Shown piece by piece: positions 1 to 6,243 of a DNA stretch of 6,877 nucleotides. The notes beneath the pieces were generated by a model that was given only the letters and a program-made list of their open reading frames with translations, was not told where the DNA came from and ran no database searches. The position numbers and the translations under genes were made by a program. Position 1 is the first letter of the stretch. The number at the start of each line of letters is the position of its first letter. The stretch comes from SXXK01 sp046074645. Its GTDB lineage: Bacteria > Planctomycetota > Planctomycetia > Planctomycetales > Planctomycetaceae. The stretch lies in NCBI GenBank assembly GCA_046074645.1, contig JBJTOP010000306.1, forward strand, positions 1-6,877. Direction: 5' to 3'.

Positions 1-11
1 TGGTGCAACAC

Positions 12-27
12 CGGGGACAGTCCCCGC
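12..27. repeat. Palindromic extragenic repeat, copy 1
   Basis: CGGGGACAGTCCCCGC contains a perfect 7-bp inverted repeat (CGGGGAC / GTCCCCG) around a single A. The same 16 bp recur exactly at 125-140. A smaller GGTG-caa-CACC hairpin (2-12) abuts it. Short GGGGACA-type palindromes of this kind resemble repetitive extragenic palindromes seen in multiple copies in some bacteria, including planctomycetes; membership of such a family is inferred. Confidence 0.6.
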
Positions 28-124
28 GGGCACAGCGGCGGGCGTGCACCGGCGGCCGCTGGCTGGACGTTAGAATCGTCACAATCCGAAGAGTCCCCAG
101 AAACCGCAACGACTGCGCCGTTGG

Positions 125-140
125 CGGGGACAGTCCCCGC
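125..140. repeat. Palindromic extragenic repeat, copy 2
   Basis: This is an exact 16-bp match to the copy at 12-27, offset by 113 bp. Here the stem extends to 8 bp (GCGGGGAC / GTCCCCGC, 124-140) around a central A. A partial GAGTCCCC at 94-101 lies between the copies. Confidence 0.6.
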
Positions 141-204
141 AGTCGCAGACACCGTGAAAATGAGGTGGGGCAGTGGCCGACAAACTGGGCTCGTTACCGC
201 CTCG

Positions 205-219
205 AGGTGCATGGCACCT
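205..219. repeat. Short inverted repeat AGGTGC-ATG-GCACCT
   Basis: A perfect 6-bp stem with a 3-nt loop. The left arm's GAGGTGCA context (204-211) recurs at 232-239, and two CTGCAG sites (218-223, 227-232) lie between them. It is a candidate second class of extragenic palindrome in this spacer. Confidence 0.4.
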
Positions 220-337
220 GCAGCGACTGCAGAGGTGCAGGCTCGCGTTGCCAGTGACGCAGCAGGAACGAACCGGGGGCGTGCGGTGCGGACATCACCG
301 GCGCGGAGGCAGCTGGAAATGGCTCGCCGTCCACAGC

Positions 338-355
338 GCAGGATCTGCAGGATCT
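338..355. repeat. Tandem duplication of a 9-mer (GCAGGATCT x2)
   Basis: Two exact, adjacent copies of GCAGGATCT occupy 338-346 and 347-355. Such a short tandem repeat probably arose by replication slippage; no function is evident. Confidence 0.6.
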
Positions 356-420
356 AATCACAATCGCACTGGACGGTTCCGAGCGGCCCAGACGCCCTGT
401 GGCTGCGAATACCTGTTTCC

Positions 421-437
421 TGCGCCGGTGCGGCGCA
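421..437 (-). terminator. GC hairpin downstream of the DUF1501 gene, possible terminator
   Basis: The sequence TGCGCCG, a 3-nt loop and CGGCGCA form a perfect 7-bp GC-rich stem about 50 nt past the TAA stop of the DUF1501 gene. On the transcribed (minus) strand it is followed by AGGAAACAGG and not a T-run, so it is not a classic intrinsic terminator. It could protect the 3' end or act without a U-tract. Confidence 0.3.
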
Positions 438-440
438 TCT

Positions 441-452
441 CTCTCATGAGAG
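441..452. repeat. 12-bp perfect palindrome CTCTCATGAGAG
   Basis: CTCTCATGAGAG is a perfect inverted repeat between the DUF1501 stop and the GC hairpin at 421-437. It could be a protein-binding site or part of the 3' structure of the operon transcript. Nothing further supports a role. Confidence 0.35.
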
Positions 453-487
453 CGAAATCAGAGATCGCAGCATGATTGCGAGGCGAA

Positions 488-1912
488 TTACCCGAGGATT
501 CCCTCGACGACTTCACCGTGAACGTCGGTAAGCCGAAAGTCTCTGCCCTGAAAGCGCCATGTCAGACGCCGATGATCCAGCCCCAGCTGATGCAGAATCG
601 TGGCATTGAAATCATGCACATGCACTGGCTGATCCACCACATCCATTCCGAACTCATCCGTGCTTCCCCACGAAACGCCACCGCGAATGCCACCTCCGGC
701 CATCCAGACCGTAAAGGCGTCGCGATGATGATCTCGCCCGGGAACAGCGTCGCCGGCTGCAGCAGTGCCCTGACGCAGCGGAGTTCTGCCGAATTCCGAA
801 CCCCAGACGACCAGTGTTTCATCGAGCATTCCGCGTTGCCTCAGGTCGCTCAACAGGGCCGCCATGCCGCGATCGACATCGCGGCATTTTTTGGGCAGAG
901 CTGATTGCAGGCCGGAGTGATGATCCCAGTCGGCATCGTACAGTTCCACCATTCGCACGCCGCGTTCTACCAGCCGCCGTGCCAGCAGGCAGTTGTTTGC
1001 GAACGAAGCCTTGCCCGGGACTGCTCCGTACATTTTCAGTGTTGACTGTGTTTCCCCGGCGATGGACATCAGTTCGGGGACTGCTGCCTGCATTCGATAC
1101 GCCAGTTCATACTGAGCAGTTCGGGTGGCAGCCTCCGGGTCGCCACTCACTTCCTGCTGCAGTCCGTTGAGCGTCGCCGTGGCATTCAGCTCGCGGCGAC
1201 GATCTTCGGGCCGGTATCCTTCGGGGCTGGTCAGAAACAAAACCGGGTCACCCTGCGAACGAAACGGAATGCCCTGGTACACACCCGGCAGAAAACCGGC
1301 AGACCAGAGACTTGTTCCGGCACCTCCCGGCGGCCCGCTGAGGAGCACCACATAGGCGGGTAAGCTGCGAGTCTCTGCGGAGAGTCCGAAGGTGACCCAG
1401 GCGCCGAGAGCTGGCCGGCCGCCTCGTCCGAAGCCGGAGTGCAGCATCATTTGGGCCGGGGCGTGATTGATTTCGTCGGTGTGGAGTGATCGGATGACGG
1501 CCAGTTCATCGGCCTGCCGCGCGAGTTCCGGCAGCAGTTCAGAAAACACTTGTCCTGATGCTCCGTGCCGCTGAAATCGCCACGGTGATCCCGCGAGCGC
1601 GGATGTTTTGCCGATGAACGCAAAATTCCTGCCGCGCGTGACACTTTCCGGACATGGCTGATTATGCCGCCGCCGCAGTTCCGGCTTTTCATCAAAGAGA
1701 TCGAGTTGGGAAGGGGCTCCGATCATGTGCAGATAGATCACATGCTTCGCGCGCGGCAGCAGCTGTGGCAGGCTGTCGGCAGCGAGACTGGCAGCGTTCG
1801 CCGTGCCGCTTAATTCCGTGAGTGCTGCGCTGGCGAGTACCGACAGACCGCTCAGGGCTGTGCCGGCGAATTGTCGCCGCCTGATTTCAGTCGAGCTCGT
1901 TGCCTCTGTCAC
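488..1912 (-). CDS. DUF1501 protein with Tat signal peptide
   Basis: This protein of the DUF1501 family (alkaline phosphatase/sulfatase superfamily fold) is exported folded by the Tat route. From the GTG at 1912 it has 474 residues. The N-terminus carries twin arginines in EIRRRQFAG (9-17), a hydrophobic stretch to about residue 31 and a likely cleavage at ANA (38-40). Family motifs follow in order: HVIYLHMIGAPSQLDLFDEKP with Asp71 and Asp74, a central HTDEINHAPAQMMLHSGFG segment, WDHH (329-332), WGSEFGRTP (370-378), GRDHHRDAF (392-400), MAGGGIRGG (404-412), and a C-terminal VHVHDFNATILHQLGLDHRRL segment ending in GRDFRLTDVHGEVV. The His and Asp residues are candidate metal ligands by analogy with the superfamily; enzymatic activity is unproven. 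A TTG at 1930 would add six residues. The gene follows the PSCyt gene by 24 nt in the same frame, the standard pairing in planctomycetes, which suggests the two products work together outside the cytoplasm. Confidence 0.94.
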   Translation of the reverse strand: MTEATSSTEIRRRQFAGTALSGLSVLASAALTELSGTANAASLAADSLPQLLPRAKHVIYLHMIGAPSQLDLFDEKPELRRRHNQPCPESVTRGRNFAFIGKTSALAGSPWRFQRHGASGQVFSELLPELARQADELAVIRSLHTDEINHAPAQMMLHSGFGRGGRPALGAWVTFGLSAETRSLPAYVVLLSGPPGGAGTSLWSAGFLPGVYQGIPFRSQGDPVLFLTSPEGYRPEDRRRELNATATLNGLQQEVSGDPEAATRTAQYELAYRMQAAVPELMSIAGETQSTLKMYGAVPGKASFANNCLLARRLVERGVRMVELYDADWDHHSGLQSALPKKCRDVDRGMAALLSDLRQRGMLDETLVVWGSEFGRTPLRQGTAAAGDAVPGRDHHRDAFTVWMAGGGIRGGVSWGSTDEFGMDVVDQPVHVHDFNATILHQLGLDHRRLTWRFQGRDFRLTDVHGEVVEGILG

Positions 1913-1919
1913 TGCTCCG

Positions 1920-1924
1920 CTCCC
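1920..1924 (-). promoter_or_regulatory. Ribosome binding site deciding the GTG start of the DUF1501 gene
   Basis: The minus strand reads GGGAG, then 7 nt, then GTG at 1912. The alternative TTG at 1930 lies upstream of this site and has no good Shine-Dalgarno sequence of its own. The spacing matches that of the preceding gene. Confidence 0.55.
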
Positions 1925-1936
1925 GTTCAATAGCCG

Positions 1937-4891
1937 TCAGTTCTTCGTCACTGTTTCATGCAGATTGAGCAGTGTTGCTGCAACACTGCTCCAGGCCGCT
2001 TTTTCAGCCGCCGCTGCGGTCACTGCACCGGTTCCGGCGGGCATTCGATCTGCGATCAATGCAGCGTCCGCCGGTCGCAGCTCGAAGGCCGCTCGCTGTG
2101 CCGCAAGGAGTCCTGCCAGCACTGACAATTCTTCCGCTCGCGGGCGTCGCGCGACACACAACCGAAACGCTCGCTCCAGGCGCGTTTCATCGGTACCCAT
2201 CGGCAGCTCTTGCAGCACGCGTGCCGCCAGCGATCGCGCTGCAGAAACGCTCACGGGATCGTTGAGCAGCGTGAGGGCCTGCTGCGGGGTGTTGGTGCGG
2301 GAGCGACGGACGGTGCAGCTGAGCCGTGCCGGGCCGTCAAAGGTCATGAGTGACGGATTCATCGCACTCCGCTTCAAAACGACATAAATTCCCCGCCGCC
2401 ACAAATCCTCGCCTTCACTCGGAAGATACTCGTACTGAGTCCCCCCGACCTTGGCCCACAAACCCTCGGGCTGCGGTGGCCTGATCGGCGGGCCGAACTG
2501 CCTTAAACTCAACAGTCCGCTCACTGACAGCAGATTGTCCCGAATCATCTCTGCATCCATCCGAAACGCAGGGCCACGCCACATCAGCCGGTTTCGCTCA
2601 TCCACCAGTCTCCCCGAAGATGTCTGCACCGATGACTGTCTATAGGTGCGTGAGAGCACAATCTGTCGGAGCACATGCTTCATGGACCAGCCGTTGTCCA
2701 TCAGTTCCACTGCCAGCCAGTCGAGCAGTTCCGGGTGACTGGGCGGATCGCCTTTCACCCCCAAATCCTCCGGCGTCGATACCAGCCCCTCGCCGAACAG
2801 CTCGGACCACCATCGATTCACGGCCGCGCGAGCGGCCAGCGGGTTGTCTCGTGAAACCAGCCATCGCGCGAGTTCCAGACGTGATGGCTGCACACCGGGA
2901 GGACTCAATGCAGAATGGGACGTGGCAAGAAATTCCGGGATGCCCGGTTTCACCGCAGTCCCCTTGCGACGGTAGTCACCCTGCTCGTAGATGTAATTCT
3001 CGCGTTGCTCTGACTGCTCGACCATCACCAGACTGGTCTCCGGCTGCAGACTTGCAAGCTGGCGTTCCAGTGCTGCCAGATTCTGCTGTGTCTGCCTTGC
3101 GGAGTCGTCTGCTGCATCATTCGTGCGCTTCGGCAGACCACCACAGATGGCCGTTAATCGAAAACGTCCCAGAGTTCTTGCGTTGCCGAATTGCTGCTGC
3201 AGGCGCACTCGCAGAACGGCCCCTTCTTCCGCCTGCAGTGGTTCCCGAAGGACCGCAACGAGAAAGTGGTCGCGTCCAAACTGAGGTGCAATCGCCCAGC
3301 CGGTTTTTGGCTGACCATCCACAGCACCCGCAGCGGCCCAGTTTTGTTGAGAAAAATCGGACCAGGCCGTGCTGAATTCCAGTTTTTGCCGGTCACCGTC
3401 CGCGCTCTCCAGCTCCGCTGTCAGCTCGTGCAGTACAAAATTCGGCCGGTCTGCTGAACCCCTGCCGGGGCCACGTCCGGGAAGATCATCATGTGTCAGC
3501 GCGTCCAGTCGAATCGCGTGAATGTCGCGTGGAATTTCGCGGACCAACATGGAATAGGTGTCCGTTGCCGGCGGATCCGCGCCGGTGATCAGCAGTGAAC
3601 CATCCTCAAGAAGCCGCCATTCATCAGTGCTGCCTTCGGACTGAAAGTCGCTCAGGGCCAGAACTGTTTCCGGCACAGCGACTGGCGCTGCGGGACTCTT
3701 GCGGCTTGCCCGCAACGCTGCCAGTCGCTCAGTTACGTCACGGCGACGCGAGTCCCGCTCGGGATTGCTGAGCTGCAGCTCGGGGCCGATAAATGCGATC
3801 GATGATGGCTGCTGCGGATTCTTTCGATCCGCTTCGATGGCCGTCTGGTTGAAGAACGCGAGCAGACGATAGTAGTCAGCCTGGGTGAAGGGGTCGTATT
3901 TATGGTCGTGGCATTGAGCACATTCGAGGGTGGTTCCGAGCCAGACAGCGGCAGTGGTGTTCACGCGATCAATTAACTGCTCGGCCCGAGTCTCTTCCGG
4001 GAGCGAGCCGGCTTCGACGTTGACCGGGGTGCAGCGATGAAAGCCAGTGGCAATCCGCTGTGACTCCGTCGCGTTCGGAAGCAAATCGCCAGCCAGCTGT
4101 TCAATCGAAAACTGGTCAAACGGCATGTCCGCATTGAGCGATCGAATCACCCAGTCGCGCCACGCCCACACCTCACGCAGGTCGTCCCGCTGAAAGCCGT
4201 GCGAGTCTGCGTAACGGGCAAGATCCAGCCAGTGCCGAGCCCAGCGTTCGCCGAACTGGGGACTGGCCAGAAACTGCTCCACCAGCTGTACGTAGTGCTC
4301 TTCAGAAGGCTCCTGCTCGAAGGCGTCTACCAGAATCGGATCAGGGGGCAGCCCGACAAGATCGAGCGACAGTCGTCGGAGCAACACCGCGGGCGGTGCT
4401 GCCGGGGAGGGTTCAAGTCCGGCCGTGACAAGCCGCTGCTGTATCAACCAGTCAACGGCAGCAGCCCCTGTGGCTGCACCCGGAAGCTGTGGACGCTGTG
4501 GCAACTGCCACGCCCAGTGCGGCGGGGGCTGAAAATCTGCAGGCACCACCGCTCCCTGCTCAATCCAGCTTCGCAAGACAGCCAGTTCTGAGGCCGACAA
4601 CCGGTCACCTGTCGGCGGCATTCGTTCAGCCGATTCGTCGCTGAGAGTCACTCGTCGCCAAAGTTCGCTGTGCAGCGGCTGTCCGCCAGTGACCACTTTT
4701 GTCGTCCGCAACGATTTGCCATCATCAAGTCTCAGCCCCGACTCTTGTAATCCCGCGCCGTGACATTCAATACATCGTCGCTTCAGGATGGGGAACACCT
4801 GTAAAGCAAACTGCGGATCATCGGCGCAGCAGAATGGCCCGAGCCAGAATGCCCAGGTCATCAGCACCAATCCAGCCGCTACCTGCCTCAT
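1937..4891 (-). CDS. Secreted planctomycete cytochrome c / DUF1549 / DUF1553 protein
   Basis: This is a large exported protein with the planctomycete-specific PSCyt1-PSCyt2-PSD1 architecture. From the ATG at 4891 (984 residues) it starts with a Sec-type signal peptide: Arg2, a hydrophobic core at about 4-18 and likely cleavage after Ala23 (CCA/DD). PSCyt1 follows, with a haem-binding CIECH motif at 40-44 and a likely distal ligand Met91 in RMPP. PSCyt2 (DUF1549, about 145-360) includes WARHWLDLARYADSHG at 217-232 and a second CxxCH motif, CAQCHDHKYDPF, from residue 324. Residues about 410-585 look like a beta-sandwich insert containing PGRGPGRG and NFVLHEL. A short predicted coiled coil lies near 590-615. 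PSD1 (DUF1553) runs from about 671, with RLELARWLVSRDNPLAARA, NRWW and TNTPQQALTLLN, to the family's typical LLNLHETVT end. A TTG at 4915 would add 8 residues but lacks a Shine-Dalgarno site. The family's biochemical role is unknown. It is coupled to the DUF1501 gene 24 nt downstream. Confidence 0.94.
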   Translation of the reverse strand: MRQVAAGLVLMTWAFWLGPFCCADDPQFALQVFPILKRRCIECHGAGLQESGLRLDDGKSLRTTKVVTGGQPLHSELWRRVTLSDESAERMPPTGDRLSASELAVLRSWIEQGAVVPADFQPPPHWAWQLPQRPQLPGAATGAAAVDWLIQQRLVTAGLEPSPAAPPAVLLRRLSLDLVGLPPDPILVDAFEQEPSEEHYVQLVEQFLASPQFGERWARHWLDLARYADSHGFQRDDLREVWAWRDWVIRSLNADMPFDQFSIEQLAGDLLPNATESQRIATGFHRCTPVNVEAGSLPEETRAEQLIDRVNTTAAVWLGTTLECAQCHDHKYDPFTQADYYRLLAFFNQTAIEADRKNPQQPSSIAFIGPELQLSNPERDSRRRDVTERLAALRASRKSPAAPVAVPETVLALSDFQSEGSTDEWRLLEDGSLLITGADPPATDTYSMLVREIPRDIHAIRLDALTHDDLPGRGPGRGSADRPNFVLHELTAELESADGDRQKLEFSTAWSDFSQQNWAAAGAVDGQPKTGWAIAPQFGRDHFLVAVLREPLQAEEGAVLRVRLQQQFGNARTLGRFRLTAICGGLPKRTNDAADDSARQTQQNLAALERQLASLQPETSLVMVEQSEQRENYIYEQGDYRRKGTAVKPGIPEFLATSHSALSPPGVQPSRLELARWLVSRDNPLAARAAVNRWWSELFGEGLVSTPEDLGVKGDPPSHPELLDWLAVELMDNGWSMKHVLRQIVLSRTYRQSSVQTSSGRLVDERNRLMWRGPAFRMDAEMIRDNLLSVSGLLSLRQFGPPIRPPQPEGLWAKVGGTQYEYLPSEGEDLWRRGIYVVLKRSAMNPSLMTFDGPARLSCTVRRSRTNTPQQALTLLNDPVSVSAARSLAARVLQELPMGTDETRLERAFRLCVARRPRAEELSVLAGLLAAQRAAFELRPADAALIADRMPAGTGAVTAAAAEKAAWSSVAATLLNLHETVTKN

Positions 4892-4898
4892 CTGAAAA

Positions 4899-4902
4899 CT
4901 CC
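4899..4902 (-). promoter_or_regulatory. Ribosome binding site deciding the start of the PSCyt gene
   Basis: The minus strand reads GGAG, then 7 nt, then ATG at 4891. This is an ideal Shine-Dalgarno spacing. The longer reading from a TTG at 4915 has no comparable site, so the ATG is preferred. Confidence 0.6.
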
Positions 4903-4931
4903 GAAAAATCCGCAACCAGCACGTCCGGCAA

Positions 4932-4961
4932 ATCTTACGGTTCGGAACCCCACCGACGCAA
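4932..4961 (-). promoter_or_regulatory. Candidate sigma70-type promoter for the PSCyt/DUF1501 operon
   Basis: On the minus strand TTGCGT (4961-4956) and TAAGAT (4937-4932) are separated by 18 bp. Each matches the consensus -35 and -10 at four of six positions. The start site would fall near 4925, giving a leader of roughly 35 nt before the ATG at 4891. The match is moderate and planctomycete promoters are poorly defined, so this is only a candidate. Confidence 0.25.
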
Positions 4962-4997
4962 ACCGAAAAATGCTCAGCTCGCTTTGTTCTTCCCGCC

Positions 4998-5046
4998 TTA
5001 ATCTGTGAACGCTCTTCAAGGCGACCCTTCTTTTATCTGAACGCTC
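4998..5046 (-). repeat. Pair of imperfect direct repeats, possible operator
   Basis: On the minus strand GAGCGTTCAGATAA (5046-5033) recurs as GAGCGTTCACAGATTAA (5014-4998). The exact shared core GAGCGTTC occurs at 5046-5039 and 5014-5007, offset by 32 bp, close to three helical turns. They lie about 40-110 bp upstream of the candidate promoter of the DUF1549/DUF1553 gene. Repeats on one DNA face upstream of a promoter are typical of activator sites. The regulatory role is an inference; a chance pair is possible. Confidence 0.3.
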
Positions 5047-5079
5047 ATCAGCGATTCCAGGGCGTGCCTCTGAAGACTA

Positions 5080-6243
5080 TCAAGTGCCGGGTGTCAGGGC
5101 CACGTCGAATTCCTTCCACAGCATCTCAAAGGGTTCCAGGCCCACGGAGATCCGGACCAGCTCGTCAGCGATGCCGGCGACAGAGCGGTCTGCCGGTGAC
5201 AGGAAGCGGTGTGATGTGGTCGCGGGGTGTGACAGGGTTGTGCGAGCGTCTGCCAGAGTTGGTGAGAAGGGGATGCCGGAAGCGCGATGCATAAAGCTGT
5301 TCACCGCTTCGAATCCCGTGCCCCGCAGCTCGATGGCGATGATACCGCCGGTGCCCTGCGGATAGAGATGTTGTGCGATCGACCACGAGGGATGTCCGGG
5401 AAGCAGTGGAAAATGCACACGGCTGATACCGGGATGGTTGGCGAGCGCCTCGGCGAGTTTTCGAGTGGTACCACAGATCTGCTGGAGACGAAGCGGCAGC
5501 GTGCGGAGGCCGCGAAGGGTGAGCCACGATTCAAAGGGGTTGGGATTCTGGCCAAAGACGGAAGCGGTTTCCTGCAGCCTTCGCATGAGTTGTTGAGAGC
5601 CGGCGGCGACGCCGAGCATTACATCGCCGTGGCCATTGAGATACTTTGAGGCGCTGTGATAGACGATGGCTGCGCCCAGGCTGCAGGGACGGATCAGCTG
5701 TGGAGTGGTGAAGGTGGAATCCACGACAACGGGCAGAGAACCACAGCAGCGGACAATCTCGGGAATATCGGCGACTTCGAGGAGTGGGTTGGAGATGGTT
5801 TCCACGAGCACGAAGCGGGTTTGTGGCTGAATCAATGCTGGCAGCTGTTGCGGCTGACTGACATCAAAATACGACACCTGAACTCCCAGCTGCTGCATAC
5901 GAGAGGCCAGCTGGAGCGTCTTGCCGTAGAGGGATCGTGCGAGAATGACATGATCGCCGGCCGCGGTCAGCGCGAGGAAGATACTGGCGGCGGCACCCAT
6001 GCCGGAAGCAAACACGGCACCCGCTTCGGTGTCTTCAAGCTGAGCGATTGCGGCAGCGAGTGCGGAGTGGTTGGGATTGCTGTCCCGCGTATAGATGTCC
6101 CCTGCAGCCGTCCCTGCATAGAGTTGCTGGAGGACGTCAAGATCCGGCACATCAAAGGCCGTGGTTTGAAAGATGGGCGGAGTACTGGGACGAGTGACGG
6201 ATGCTCCAGGGTGCCCCATTCGCGCCGGATGTTCCTGAACCAT
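5080..6243 (-). CDS. PLP-dependent trans-sulfuration enzyme (Cys/Met metabolism family)
   Basis: This 387-residue protein belongs to the fold-type I PLP family that includes cystathionine gamma-synthase, cystathionine beta/gamma-lyase, methionine gamma-lyase and O-acylhomoserine sulfhydrylases. Visible landmarks are PPIFQTTAF (22-30), the phosphate-binding YTR (51-53) followed by SNP, SGM (80-82), the ring-stacking Tyr106 in RSLYGKT, cofactor-binding Asp175 in VVVDSTFTTP, the Schiff-base Lys200 in HSASKYLNGHGD, LRGLRTLPLR in the C-terminal half, and the substrate-carboxylate region RISVGLEP near the end. Length and motif order are normal. Around the lysine, Ala192 and Ser199 replace the usual Asp and Thr. 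The exact reaction cannot be assigned from sequence: gamma-synthase, gamma-lyase and sulfhydrylase all remain possible. The ATG abuts the leuD stop with no intervening base, which implies co-transcription and translational coupling. A second in-frame ATG at residue 9 lacks a well-placed Shine-Dalgarno site. A cytoplasmic location is expected, since no signal peptide is visible. Confidence 0.93.
   Translation of the reverse strand: MVQEHPARMGHPGASVTRPSTPPIFQTTAFDVPDLDVLQQLYAGTAAGDIYTRDSNPNHSALAAAIAQLEDTEAGAVFASGMGAAASIFLALTAAGDHVILARSLYGKTLQLASRMQQLGVQVSYFDVSQPQQLPALIQPQTRFVLVETISNPLLEVADIPEIVRCCGSLPVVVDSTFTTPQLIRPCSLGAAIVYHSASKYLNGHGDVMLGVAAGSQQLMRRLQETASVFGQNPNPFESWLTLRGLRTLPLRLQQICGTTRKLAEALANHPGISRVHFPLLPGHPSWSIAQHLYPQGTGGIIAIELRGTGFEAVNSFMHRASGIPFSPTLADARTTLSHPATTSHRFLSPADRSVAGIADELVRISVGLEPFEMLWKEFDVALTPGT

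Larger units (their letters stand above)
1..487. other. Left intergenic region, repeat-rich, no supported gene
   Basis: No reading frame here looks like a protein. The longest candidates (about 80-100 codons, overlapping in several frames) are Arg/Gly/Ala-rich with no recognisable motif and are typical of open frames in high-GC noncoding DNA. The region holds several short inverted repeats, a palindromic 16-bp repeat present twice, a tandem 9-bp duplication and 8-bp GAGGTGCA repeats (204-211 and 232-239). It may continue beyond the left edge into a larger repeat cluster. Confidence 0.6.
4916..5079. other. Intergenic spacer between the two transcription units
   Basis: This 164-bp gap separates the amino-acid genes from the exported-protein operon, and no coding sequence is supported in it. 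Read on the minus strand it is locally more A/T-rich than its surroundings. It contains two imperfect direct repeats built on GAGCGTTCA, a weak hairpin (AAGG, 4-nt loop, CCTT at 5018-5029) and a candidate promoter near its downstream end. No strong intrinsic terminator with a T-run is seen after the PLP enzyme gene, so read-through into the downstream pair remains possible. Confidence 0.6.

Noticed and set aside
1..140. Possible CRISPR array from the twice-repeated palindrome
   Set aside because: There are only two 16-bp copies 113 bp apart, with no regular spacers and no cas genes; the repeat is too short and the spacing too long.
173..475. A 100-codon plus-strand open frame in the left spacer
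   Set aside because: It has no recognisable motif, no convincing ribosome binding site, and overlaps other equally long frames and several short repeats. Composition fits noncoding DNA.
1803..2387. A 194-codon plus-strand open frame across the junction of the two exported-protein genes
   Set aside because: It is antisense to the C-terminus of the DUF1553 domain and the Tat signal of the DUF1501 protein, both of which are strongly supported; the Ala/Ser/Arg-rich translation has no motif.
2620..3375. A 251-codon plus-strand open frame
   Set aside because: It is antisense within the DUF1549/DUF1553 gene, which has clear family motifs through this stretch. The product is Arg/Pro/Ala-rich with no domain.
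5018..5029. AAGG/CCTT hairpin as terminator of the leuD-PLP operon
   Set aside because: The stem is only 4 bp and no T-run follows, so it is too weak to call a terminator.
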